Under the pieces are notes generated by a model. The model had not been told where the DNA came from, made no database searches, and saw only the letters and a list, made by a program, of their open reading frames with translations. DNA of 39,313 bases from an uncultured Bacteroidales bacterium (GTDB lineage Bacteria; Bacteroidota; Bacteroidia; Bacteroidales; F082). Location: contig CAMYXV010000009.1 in NCBI GenBank assembly GCA_947303055.1, positions 1 to 39,313 of the forward strand, written 5' to 3'. Position 1 is the first letter of the stretch. Each line of letters begins with the position of its first letter. The position numbers were made by a program, and so were the translations under genes. Shown piece after piece: positions 1 to 8,458 of the stretch.

Positions 1-499
1 CGCTGTTGGTGATGCCCATATAGTCGGAAATCGTATTGATGACACTCAATTCCTCTGACGAAATCCTATTATCGGAATTGGCGATGCCAAACAAGTAGTG
101 AAGCAGCTGCAAGCGTGAGGAATAATCCATGTAGCGTCCCACCTGTTGGCTGACTTCATAAAGATTGTAATCTTTCTCCAGAATTTCGCGCAGCATTTTG
201 ATGTAGCTTTCGGCGCGTTCCTGACCGAAATTCTGCAAGAAGAAACGCTTCACATAGTCCAACTCAGAGCGCTTTACATTGCCGTCAGCCTTCATCACGG
301 CGGCAGAAAGCACCAACAACGTCACGTTAAAGTCACGTTTCTCCTCTGTGTTGCCGAAGGTCTCGTTCACCTCCGAGCGTATCACTCTAGGACGATTGCT
401 GGAAAAAAGTCCACCTATGGCATACCCGATGATGGCTCCAAGAGGGCCTCCAAACGACCATCCCAAACCTGTCAAAATCAATCTAAGAAAGAAACCCAT
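1..499 (-). CDS. TerB/DjlA-like protein, partial (C-terminus outside window)
   Basis: An open minus-strand frame runs from an ATG at 499-497 off the left window edge (166 codons visible). The first ~30 residues are hydrophobic and glycine-rich (MGFFLRLILTGLGWSFGGPL...), looking like a membrane anchor. They are followed by a helical segment with the acidic pattern typical of TerB/DjlA modules (VMKADGNVKRSELDYV and later ANSDNRISSEELSVI, two EF-hand-like acidic loops). In Bacteroidota such proteins often continue into a C-terminal J domain; that part would lie outside the window, so a DnaJ-like co-chaperone role is inference. A TAnnTTTG box sits 25 bases upstream on the same strand. Family assignment is moderately secure, function is not. 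Confidence 0.75.
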   Translation of the reverse strand, partial: MGFFLRLILTGLGWSFGGPLGAIIGYAIGGLFSSNRPRVIRSEVNETFGNTEEKRDFNVTLLVLSAAVMKADGNVKRSELDYVKRFFLQNFGQERAESYIKMLREILEKDYNLYEVSQQVGRYMDYSSRLQLLHYLFGIANSDNRISSEELSVINTISDYMGITNS

Positions 500-523
500 T
501 ACTTCAAAATTTGATTCAGTCGG

Positions 524-531
524 CAAAAGTA
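524..531 (-). promoter_or_regulatory. -7 promoter box (TACTTTTG) of the TerB-like gene
   Basis: Read on the minus strand this is TACTTTTG, matching the Bacteroidota -7 consensus TAnnTTTG, 25 bases before the ATG at 499. No good TTTG -33 box is seen at the usual 19-21 base spacing. Confidence 0.5.
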
Positions 532-595
532 CACAAATTTCATTCCATGAAAACCGAAAAACAAACAGCCTTCAAAAATAATTCCGCCAAAAAAC

Positions 596-626
596 TTCAA
601 TGCATGAGAAAAGATTCGTAAATTTG
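596..626 (+). promoter_or_regulatory. Promoter of the first C25 peptidase gene
   Basis: TAAATTTG at 619-626 matches TAnnTTTG. A weak -33 box, TTCA at 596-599, lies exactly 19 bases upstream. The ATG at 669 follows after a roughly 40-base leader. Confidence 0.6.
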
Positions 627-668
627 CGCCCTTAAAAAGTCATCATTTAAACTAATTGTTCACTACAA

Positions 669-3600
669 ATGAAAAAAGTTCTTTTCTCCCTCATGTTTGT
701 GGCTTTGTCAGCAATGGCATTCGCCCAGCAATGGACCGTCATTAGCTCTAGTGTTCCTGTCGGTCCCGAGGTCAAGTTGGTATCAAGCAGCGAGCAGCAA
801 GTCGTCGTCGACTTCTCGTTGAGCGGATTCTACCTGACCAAAGTGAGCACCCCGAACGGCATCGAGCAAGTCGTATCCGTCCCTCAGATGGCCTCTATGC
901 TTGAAGCCGGTGCTCCTGACCTTCCTCATTTCCCTGTTCCAGCTATCATCGGCGACATGGCCGAGATGCAGGTCAGTGTTACCAAGAGTGCTTTCACCGA
1001 TTATGAGAACGTTGAGATTGCTCCTTCCAAGGGCAACTTCAGCCGTCAGATCGACCCTGAGAGCGTGGCCTACACCTACGGCGAGATGTACAACCAAGAT
1101 GCGTTTTATCCTGCTGCACAAGCCTATCTTGAAACGCCTTACATCATCCGTGACTTCCGTGGCCAAAACATCATGGTGCGTCCCTTCGCCTACAATCCCA
1201 TGACGAAGACATTGCGCGTCTATCATGACATGACCATCGAGATGCGCAAAGTGAGCGACAACGGCATCAACCAAAAGACATCTCGCAAGAGTAGTCTCAA
1301 GATGTCGAATGAGATGAAAGACGCTTATGACCATCGTTTCATTAACTTCAAAGAAGGTGCTGCCAAGTACACCTTCATTCAAGACCGTGGCGAGATGCTG
1401 GTCATCTGCCCCGACCAGTATTTGGATGCTATGCAACCTTTCGTGGAATGGAAAAACCAGTCAGGCCGTCCCACCACGATGGTTAGCGTGTCTGAAGCCG
1501 GCGGCAACAACGACACCCAAATCAAGAACTACATCAACAACATCTACACCAACCCCGAGCGCAACCTTCAGTTCGTTCTCCTCGTTGGTGACTATGCTGA
1601 CCTCACGCCTCACTCAATGAGTGGTGGCCGCTCCGACAACTGGTTCGGTCAACTGGAAGGCAACGACTACTACCTCGAAGTCCTAACAGGCCGTTTCTCG
1701 GTACAGAGCGTGACTGACGTGCAGACCCACGTCGAGAAGGTGCTCTACTACGAGCGCGACATGCCCGAAGGCCTCACTTGGGTCAATCAAGGCATCGGTA
1801 TCGGTGCCAACGAAGGTGCTGGTCAAGGCCACAACGGCGGCGAAGCCGACTATGTGCACATGAACTACATCCGCGACACCCTGATGCATTACACCTATGA
1901 AAACGTGACGCAACAGTACAGCGGCGTGGGCGGTGGCACAAGTGCCAATGCCATCAGTACCGATTTCAACGAAGGCAAGAGCATCTGCAACTACTGCAAC
2001 CACGGTTCTCAGACCAGTTGGGCTGTGGCTAACTACAGCAACAGCCATGTGAATGCCTTGGTAAATGATGACAAATGGCCTTACATTTGGTCCGTTGCCT
2101 GTAACAATGGCGAGTTTAACGGAACCTGCTTCGGCGAGGCTTGGCTAAGAGCCACCAACCAAACCACAGGTCGTCCTACCGGTGCTATCGGTGGCATGTT
2201 CAGCTGGATCTCACAGCCTTGGGTGCCTCCAATGACGGGTCAGGACGAGATGGTCAACATCCTCACTGGATGGAAGAGTGGTGACAAATTCTGCCACACT
2301 TTCGGTGGTGCGTCCCTCAACGGTAACATGTATATCCTTGACATGCACCCCAGCGACAATGGTTCTACCCACAACACTTGGATCCTTTTCGGTGACCCGA
2401 GCCTGATGGTCCGCACCGACAATCCTGTCAGCATGAATATCAGCTGCAACCCTGCTGTTCTGATGCTTGGCATGAACGAATTGGAAATCACCGCTGATGG
2501 CACTGCCTACGGTATCGCCACGCTGACGATGGACGGTGAAGTGGTCGCTTCCGGTTACATCGACAACGGCACTTGCACCCTCAGCTTCCCCCCAATGAGC
2601 AATGTTGGTATGGCTACATTGACCGTGATGGGCTACAACAAAGTGACCGAGGTCATGCCTATTGAAGTGCTTCCTGCTGAAGGTCCTTATATCACTATGG
2701 CCAACTACACACCCAACTTCGCTCCTGTCAATGTGGAGACAAGTTTGACCTTGAGCTTCAAGAATATTGGTGTCGACCCGACCGATGGCAACACTACTGT
2801 TACCTTGACTTGCAACGACCCGCGTTTGTCTATCCTCAATGGCACAGCTCAATTTGATGTGTTGCCCGCTGAAGAAACCGTTACGTTGCAAAACGCTTTC
2901 AGTTTCATTGTAGCCGAAGGCGTTGTAGACGGCGAGAGATTCCAAATCGATGTGGAGATGGCTGACGCCAGTCAGACATGGATTGGCAAGGCCTTCATCA
3001 CCGCTGGCCAAGCCATCCTTGAATATGCCGGCACGGATTGGGCTGGTGGTTTCGTCCCAGGAGAAACGGTAACTTTCGTTGCCAACTTCAAGAATGTGGG
3101 GCACTACATGGCTACCAATGCCATCGCCACCATCGAATGCGAGAGCGAATACGTCACCCCCATCAATCCCACCATTGAGATGGGCACCATCGATCCTGAA
3201 GGCATCGGCACCTGCGTGTTCAATGTCCAAATCGACCCTGCCTGTCCCGAAAGCGAACAGATTCCTGTAAGATTCATAATGCAAGCTGACGGTGACTTGA
3301 TGGCTGAAGGTTCCATCACCATGAAAAACGCCTGCAATGTCATCTTTGAATTGAGTGACTCCTACGGTGATGGCTGGAATGGGGCCAGACTGACTGTCGG
3401 TTTCAGCGACGGAACACCCTCTCAAGACCTCACCCTCACCAGTGGTGGATCTGGCACTTATACCATCGAAATCGGCAACGGTGTCCATGTCACCCTCAAC
3501 TGGAGCAGCGGACAATGGGACAGCGAGTGCTCGTTCGTGGTCAAGTACGAAAATGGTGATGTGATCTACAACTGCACCTCCGTCCACAACGGCTTGCTCT

Positions 3601-4127
3601 ATGAATTTGACTGCAACTGCGGTGGTGGACAACCTCTCGGCAGCTTCAACCCCGTCGAGAATCTGGCAGCAGAAGTTGAAATTGGCACCATCACTCTGAC
3701 TTGGGATGAACCCGAGGGTGCCGTCAACTACATCATCAGCCGCAATGGCATCGAGATTGCCCAGACCACGGAGCCTACCTATGTCGACGAGCTCTTCACT
3801 GAGATCTTCTACACCTATTGTGTTGTCGCAGAGTACGCGGAAGGTATTAGCGCTCCTGAGTGCATCGTGGTCAAATCCGAACTTGGTGTTGAAGAGATCG
3901 AAACCGAGTTCTCCGTCTATCCTAACCCCGTCAACAACATCCTGTTCATCAACGGTGGCAACACCGAATACAGCTACGAGATGTACAATGGCATGGGTCA
4001 GATGGTGACCAAGGGCATTGCCAAAGGCACTGAACAAATCAGAGTCGACGACATGACCAAGGGAGTCTACTTCCTCCGCCTCACCTCAGGCACACAAGTG
4101 CACATGGAAAAGGTGGTGGTGAAGTAA
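669..4127 (+). CDS. Secreted gingipain-like cysteine peptidase (family C25) with T9SS sorting domain
   Basis: 1152 residues. Residues 1-19 are a signal peptide (MKKVLFSLMFVALSAMAFA). Residues ~20-230 resemble the C25 propeptide and ~240-600 the gingipain catalytic domain. The expected catalytic pair is visible: His445 in CNYCNHGSQ and Cys478 in WSVACNNGEFN. Beta-rich regions follow, then a module with DSYGDGWNG (~900-990), a fibronectin III-like domain (~1000-1070), and a type A T9SS C-terminal domain (~1076-1152) with YPNP at 1084 and a basic end (KVVVK). The product should be exported by Sec, passed through the outer membrane by T9SS, and be surface-bound or released. Gingipains cleave after Arg or Lys; specificity here cannot be read from sequence. 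It stands alone between its own promoter and terminator and is a clear paralogue of the gene at 35273-38848. Confidence 0.92.
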   Translation: MKKVLFSLMFVALSAMAFAQQWTVISSSVPVGPEVKLVSSSEQQVVVDFSLSGFYLTKVSTPNGIEQVVSVPQMASMLEAGAPDLPHFPVPAIIGDMAEMQVSVTKSAFTDYENVEIAPSKGNFSRQIDPESVAYTYGEMYNQDAFYPAAQAYLETPYIIRDFRGQNIMVRPFAYNPMTKTLRVYHDMTIEMRKVSDNGINQKTSRKSSLKMSNEMKDAYDHRFINFKEGAAKYTFIQDRGEMLVICPDQYLDAMQPFVEWKNQSGRPTTMVSVSEAGGNNDTQIKNYINNIYTNPERNLQFVLLVGDYADLTPHSMSGGRSDNWFGQLEGNDYYLEVLTGRFSVQSVTDVQTHVEKVLYYERDMPEGLTWVNQGIGIGANEGAGQGHNGGEADYVHMNYIRDTLMHYTYENVTQQYSGVGGGTSANAISTDFNEGKSICNYCNHGSQTSWAVANYSNSHVNALVNDDKWPYIWSVACNNGEFNGTCFGEAWLRATNQTTGRPTGAIGGMFSWISQPWVPPMTGQDEMVNILTGWKSGDKFCHTFGGASLNGNMYILDMHPSDNGSTHNTWILFGDPSLMVRTDNPVSMNISCNPAVLMLGMNELEITADGTAYGIATLTMDGEVVASGYIDNGTCTLSFPPMSNVGMATLTVMGYNKVTEVMPIEVLPAEGPYITMANYTPNFAPVNVETSLTLSFKNIGVDPTDGNTTVTLTCNDPRLSILNGTAQFDVLPAEETVTLQNAFSFIVAEGVVDGERFQIDVEMADASQTWIGKAFITAGQAILEYAGTDWAGGFVPGETVTFVANFKNVGHYMATNAIATIECESEYVTPINPTIEMGTIDPEGIGTCVFNVQIDPACPESEQIPVRFIMQADGDLMAEGSITMKNACNVIFELSDSYGDGWNGARLTVGFSDGTPSQDLTLTSGGSGTYTIEIGNGVHVTLNWSSGQWDSECSFVVKYENGDVIYNCTSVHNGLLYEFDCNCGGGQPLGSFNPVENLAAEVEIGTITLTWDEPEGAVNYIISRNGIEIAQTTEPTYVDELFTEIFYTYCVVAEYAEGISAPECIVVKSELGVEEIETEFSVYPNPVNNILFINGGNTEYSYEMYNGMGQMVTKGIAKGTEQIRVDDMTKGVYFLRLTSGTQVHMEKVVVK

Positions 4128-4148
4128 TAACCACCCATCCAAAACATG

Positions 4149-4185
4149 AAAGGCGGCCTCGTATGACGAGTCCGCCTTTCTCTTT
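4149..4185 (+). terminator. Rho-independent terminator after first C25 gene
   Basis: Arms 4149-4162 (AAAGGCGGCCTCGT) and 4166-4179 (ACGAGTCCGCCTTT) pair at 13 of 14 positions around a 3-base loop, then CTCTTT follows. The A-rich left flank means it may also serve the convergent DUF4249 operon. Confidence 0.8.
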
Positions 4186-4199
4186 ATCGTAATCCAAAA

Positions 4200-5117
4200 C
4201 TATTGTTGGAACATGTTCTCATGGTAAATGGCCTCGCCTTCAATGACTGAAGTAGCATTAAACCATCCGATGGCATTACAGTTTGAGAAAATGTTAGTGA
4301 ACACAGCTGGGAAGGCTCCCATTACAGGGTTAACCCCAACCGCCAATTTCTGTCCAACGAGAAAATACATATAATCCTCTGAAATGCTATAAAGCTTGAC
4401 CTTGATCACGTTGCCTTCATGCAAATATGACTTATTCATAATGCCGACAGGAATCTCCACATTGTCCTTTAACATCTCAGGACCATTGAAATAATAACCA
4501 GCATAGCCTTTCATAGGAAACAAATTGAACATCTTCAAAGGTCGATTATTAAACCGTTTGCCATTCAGATATAGTTCCACTTGATAGACGATATTCTCGT
4601 TGGAAAGTGTCTGGAAATAGGGGCATATACAAACCGCTGCCGATTCGTCAACAAAAGGAATGCCTTCACTGTTGAGATACGGCAACAAGCCTACGGAGTC
4701 GATACTAGAAGCATTATTGGCCATCTTGGTGTCTGCGTACATATGGAGAGGTTCTGAATAAATTGTGTTGTCTTCTACGTTGATTTCCAAATGATACCTT
4801 CTATTCTTTATCCCTGCCACCGAATCTGTGAGATAATGGCCTGGATTATCCTCTTGTTCATAATACCAAATCGTATCTCCTCCACCGACCACATATACTT
4901 CTGCGCCAGAAATCATTTCGAATCCTTCAGTATTGTACAATTCTGAGGAATAGCTAAGAATCACCTCGTGACGCTTAATTTCATTCGTTATACTTGCTTC
5001 CACTACTGGTACCTTTCGGCCTTCAGGCATATCCATTGTAATGTCCTCAGTACACGACGTAGTCAGCAAAACGAGTCCTGCCAACAGACTGAGATAATGT
5101 TTTATTCTTGCAATCAT
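4200..5117 (-). CDS. DUF4249-type lipoprotein (distal copy)
   Basis: 305 residues. The N-terminus has a lipoprotein signal ending LVLLTTSC (lipobox Cys about residue 22), followed by EDITMDMPEG, close to the start of its neighbour. The pattern (short acidic start, an early VVEASITNE segment, a central beta-rich part with GYAGYYFNGPEM, and a late PVMGAFPAVFTNIFSN...GWF) matches the DUF4249 family of Bacteroidota. These proteins are encoded beside TonB-dependent receptors, and their role is not established. It is last in the operon, 9 bases after the other copy. The two share the order of motifs but are clearly diverged. An outer-membrane accessory or ligand-binding lipoprotein is inferred from context only. 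Confidence 0.8.
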   Translation of the reverse strand: MIARIKHYLSLLAGLVLLTTSCTEDITMDMPEGRKVPVVEASITNEIKRHEVILSYSSELYNTEGFEMISGAEVYVVGGGDTIWYYEQEDNPGHYLTDSVAGIKNRRYHLEINVEDNTIYSEPLHMYADTKMANNASSIDSVGLLPYLNSEGIPFVDESAAVCICPYFQTLSNENIVYQVELYLNGKRFNNRPLKMFNLFPMKGYAGYYFNGPEMLKDNVEIPVGIMNKSYLHEGNVIKVKLYSISEDYMYFLVGQKLAVGVNPVMGAFPAVFTNIFSNCNAIGWFNATSVIEGEAIYHENMFQQ

Positions 5118-5126
5118 ATCTTTCTA

Positions 5127-6014
5127 TTATTTTCGGAAAACAGTTTCTGTTGAGATTGAAGAAGCAGTGAAGAACCACCCTACTCCCTCACCCTCAGGTT
5201 GAATATTGGTACTTACATTGGCAGGAGCCCCCATCATAGGATTGCTACCCAATGAAGCCATAAGACTATAGACATAGTAGAGGTAATCTGTCGTGATGCT
5301 ATACATATTGGCACGAATGCTGTCGCCTTCCTTCAAATCAGACTTACGGAAATACCCAATCGGAATCTCCTTGTTGGCTTCTTGCATTTCAACACCGTTA
5401 ATATAATAACCGGCATAGCCACCCACAGGTATAATCATACGCTGGGTGAGCGTATTAGACACCAACGAGTCGTTGATGGAAAGCAACGGCATATAAATAA
5501 TGCTGGGGTCGGGAAGACTCTGGAAATATGGATAAACCCATTCGATAGTATCCATGAAAAACACTGTTGGCATAGAGTCGTTTTCCCCATTGAAAGGTTT
5601 TACAACAAGGCTGTCTATGCTTTCCACATTATCAGGCATCAGGCTTTCGGCAAACAGGCACTGTTTCGTTCCATCCAGCTCTGGTATCTCAACACAAAGA
5701 CGGTAAACCGTATTCTTCTTTCCTGCTACAGAATCCGTAAAATAATGCCCTAATTGCTCCATGTCCTCATGATAATAGACCGTATCCATACCGTCAGTGA
5801 CATAGACTGTGGCTCCGCTCACCATTTTGATTTCATCCTTGTTGTAAAAACTCGCAGTATAGCTCAAAATAGCTTCATGTTGTTTCCATTCATCGGTAAA
5901 CGAAGCCTCAACACCAATCATCGGCTCTCCTTCCTGCACATCAATGACAATATCTTCCGTACACGCAGTAAGGACGACGAAAGCAGAAACCAACAATTTG
6001 TGCAGATTCCTCAT
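5127..6014 (-). CDS. DUF4249-type lipoprotein (proximal copy)
   Basis: 295 residues, with lipobox LVSAFVVLTAC (Cys ~18) followed by TEDIVIDVQEG. The family signature segments are IGVEASFTDEWKQHEAILSY, GYAGYYINGVEM and NPMMGAPANVSTNI...GWFFTAS, the same motif order as the distal copy, so the pair probably arose by tandem duplication. The reading frame begins 5 bases after the stop of the TonB-dependent receptor, so the three genes are almost certainly cotranscribed. The ligand and role are unknown. A surface lipoprotein working with the receptor, much as SusD-type partners do, is an inference. Confidence 0.8.
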   Translation of the reverse strand: MRNLHKLLVSAFVVLTACTEDIVIDVQEGEPMIGVEASFTDEWKQHEAILSYTASFYNKDEIKMVSGATVYVTDGMDTVYYHEDMEQLGHYFTDSVAGKKNTVYRLCVEIPELDGTKQCLFAESLMPDNVESIDSLVVKPFNGENDSMPTVFFMDTIEWVYPYFQSLPDPSIIYMPLLSINDSLVSNTLTQRMIIPVGGYAGYYINGVEMQEANKEIPIGYFRKSDLKEGDSIRANMYSITTDYLYYVYSLMASLGSNPMMGAPANVSTNIQPEGEGVGWFFTASSISTETVFRK

Positions 6015-6019
6015 GACAT

Positions 6020-8365
6020 TCAGTATTTGAAGTTGTAGGAGATGGAAGGCACGGCAGAGAACAGATACATATTCTTGGTCACGATGCTGCCATTTTCACC
6101 TTGATCGAAAGTGATGGCCCAAGTATTATGGTGAGCATAAGCATTATATACAGAGACGTTGAGTTCATGTTGCCATCTTCTGTTTTCCAATTTGCCCAAC
6201 TTGCATGTAAACGACAAATCCAAACGATGGTAATCAGGATAACGGCTTTCGTTGCGACGGCCATTATAAACCGCATAGGTATGGCCATTGATAGTGTATT
6301 GGCCATAAGGAAAAGTCACGGGCTGACCCGTATTAAAGATCCAATTGGCAGCCAAAGTGATACGTGGATTAAGTTCATAGTTACCCACAATAACGATGTT
6401 ATGCGGACGATCATAGGGAGAACGATATTCCCTTCCGTGGCTGATTCCTTTGATGGTTCGGAACGTGCGCGAATAGGTATATGATATCCATCCTGTAAAC
6501 TTACCCACGTTCTTCCTAACAAGAAACTCTGCACCATAAGAACGGCCTTTACCGACGCGCAACTCACCATCAATCAATAGATAGCCATAGGTAATGGCAT
6601 TGTCCTTGAAGTCAATGACATTCTGCATGTTTTTATAATACACCTCCACCGAAGTCTCAATGGCGTCATTATGGAAATTACGGAAGTAACCGAGAGCATA
6701 CTGGTCGCACTTTTGAGGTTTCACATTAGGGCTGGTCGGAAACCAAACATCAAACGGAAGTCCTCCAGTTGCCGATGATGCCACCTGTGCATATTGCACC
6801 GTACGCGAATAGGAGGCCTTGACTGAAGAATGCTCATCCAATTGATACATGGCTGCCAAACGAGGTTCAGGGTTGATAACCGTGTTGAACACTTCACCTT
6901 TGCCATAATGTAGCGTATCCAGGACAATATGTATGACATCCTCAAAAACATAAAAGTCTTCCTCTCCGATATTCTGGAAGCAGGACAATCTCATGCCCGC
7001 ACGGAACGTAAAGCGAGGAGTGGGCTTATAATCATGTGTGAAATACAAAGCGTGTTCCAAGCCCTTTCGAGCTATCGACTTTGACTGGTCCACCTGTAGG
7101 TATTGCGACAAAGCGCCTCCTCTATCATCGATTTCACCTTGCAGATAGGATTGGATGCCCGTCGTCAAACCGAATCTAGAGACATGCTTGTCGTTCCAAT
7201 GCATGGAAAAGTCGTAATTGAGACTGAGTGCATCTGTACCCGCCTTGATCGAGAAATCATAAGGGCTATAATTCATGTCGATGCTATAACGATACCTTGA
7301 GCCTATCAACGAAAGGCTTGAGAGAAGTCGGTCGGAAAAGACATGACTCCAACGCAACGTGGCACTGCTGTTTCCGTAGCCCAAACCAATCATTTGTTGC
7401 ATCGAGAACAAGTCATGGCCATTATATAAATTGATGAAAAGACGGTCGTTTTTGCCTAACTTATGCGTCACTTTGGCATTCACATCGTAGAAATTGATCT
7501 TGGACTTGTTCAAGTCTTCACCAAGGAAAGGCAAGACAAGACCCGCATACGTTCTACGACCTGCCAGCAATAAGGAGGTCTTTTGTTCGAAAAGTGGGGT
7601 TTCCATCATCAGACGGCTCGTCACCAGACCTATGCCACCTTGCAAACTCAAACGTTTTGGCACCTCATCCTTCACCGATACATCAAGAACAGAGGAAAGG
7701 CGTCCACCGAAGTAGGCAGGGATATCGCCTTTGTAAAGTGTTGCATCCTTCACCACGTCGTTATTGAACACAGAGAAGAAGCCAAGGAAGTGGGATGCAT
7801 TATAGATTGGAGCGCCATCTAAAAGAATCAGATTATGGTCGGTGGCGCCACCGCGCACGCTGAAACCCGAGGAGCCTTCCGAAGCCGACTGCACACCTGG
7901 TAACAGCGTGATGGACTTGATGACATCCACCTCGCCCATCAGCGCCGGGATCTTCTTAATGGTAATCATGTCAAGCGTCTGTACGCTCATCGCCATGGCC
8001 GTCACGTTGCGGTCCTTACGCTCGCTGGTCACCTGCACCTCCGACAACTTTTCCGACTCTGGTTGCAATTTAATATTAAGCGTTATCGGCTTCTTGGTAA
8101 CGTTAACTCTTTTATGAATCGTGCTATAACCGACGTAAGAAATGCGCAAGGTATGTTCACCCAAAGGCAAATCCAATTCATAATACCCTTTTTCGTCGGT
8201 CGTGGTACCTGATTGCAGTCTCTCCTCATAAATGGAGACGCCGATTAAAGCTTCACCCGAGCTATCATCGCGAACAGTACCTGAAATATGGCCTTTATCT
8301 TGGGCAAAAGCACTGATTATCAGCCCTAAAAGGCAAACTATGGATAGAATTAGTTTTCGATGCAT
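6020..8365 (-). CDS. TonB-dependent outer-membrane receptor with N-terminal carboxypeptidase-regulatory-like domain
   Basis: 781 residues from the ATG at 8365. A longer in-frame start at 8398 would run through the promoter box and is rejected. Residues 1-21 are a signal peptide (MHRKLILSIVCLLGLIISAFA). Residues ~25-110 are a CarboxypepD_reg-like beta domain (GHISGTVRDDSSGEALIGVS). Residues ~125-235 are the plug (VDVIKSITLLPGVQSASEG, FSVRGGATDHNLILLDGAP). The rest is the 22-strand barrel, ending in aromatic SISYNFKY. It resembles FecA/CirA-type receptors of Bacteroidota rather than SusC, being short and without a SusD partner. It should import a bulky substrate using TonB energy. The substrate is unknown; the two downstream DUF4249 lipoproteins are its likely partners. 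Confidence 0.9.
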   Translation of the reverse strand: MHRKLILSIVCLLGLIISAFAQDKGHISGTVRDDSSGEALIGVSIYEERLQSGTTTDEKGYYELDLPLGEHTLRISYVGYSTIHKRVNVTKKPITLNIKLQPESEKLSEVQVTSERKDRNVTAMAMSVQTLDMITIKKIPALMGEVDVIKSITLLPGVQSASEGSSGFSVRGGATDHNLILLDGAPIYNASHFLGFFSVFNNDVVKDATLYKGDIPAYFGGRLSSVLDVSVKDEVPKRLSLQGGIGLVTSRLMMETPLFEQKTSLLLAGRRTYAGLVLPFLGEDLNKSKINFYDVNAKVTHKLGKNDRLFINLYNGHDLFSMQQMIGLGYGNSSATLRWSHVFSDRLLSSLSLIGSRYRYSIDMNYSPYDFSIKAGTDALSLNYDFSMHWNDKHVSRFGLTTGIQSYLQGEIDDRGGALSQYLQVDQSKSIARKGLEHALYFTHDYKPTPRFTFRAGMRLSCFQNIGEEDFYVFEDVIHIVLDTLHYGKGEVFNTVINPEPRLAAMYQLDEHSSVKASYSRTVQYAQVASSATGGLPFDVWFPTSPNVKPQKCDQYALGYFRNFHNDAIETSVEVYYKNMQNVIDFKDNAITYGYLLIDGELRVGKGRSYGAEFLVRKNVGKFTGWISYTYSRTFRTIKGISHGREYRSPYDRPHNIVIVGNYELNPRITLAANWIFNTGQPVTFPYGQYTINGHTYAVYNGRRNESRYPDYHRLDLSFTCKLGKLENRRWQHELNVSVYNAYAHHNTWAITFDQGENGSIVTKNMYLFSAVPSISYNFKY

Positions 8366-8387
8366 CTTTATCGTGATAAAATTTGGG

Positions 8388-8395
8388 CAAAGATA
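8388..8395 (-). promoter_or_regulatory. -7 promoter box (TATCTTTG) of the receptor operon
   Basis: On the minus strand this reads TATCTTTG, matching TAnnTTTG, 22 bases before the ATG at 8365. It lies inside the longer open frame and so supports the shorter start. Confidence 0.6.
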
Positions 8396-8458
8396 CAAAA
8401 CATTGGGGATTCGGCAGTTGGATTTTCAAGCATTTGTAGAAAAAAACGTCATCTCGGA

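Noticed and set aside
146-514. Plus-strand frames in the first 600 bases
   Set aside because: Overlap the TerB/DjlA-like minus-strand gene, which has matching motifs, a promoter box and no internal stops.
2211-4037. 608-codon open frame on the minus strand
   Set aside because: It lies entirely antisense to the C25 peptidase gene, which has signal peptide, catalytic residues and sorting domain. The antisense translation is His/Val/Asp-rich with no recognisable family; it is a shadow of biased codon use.
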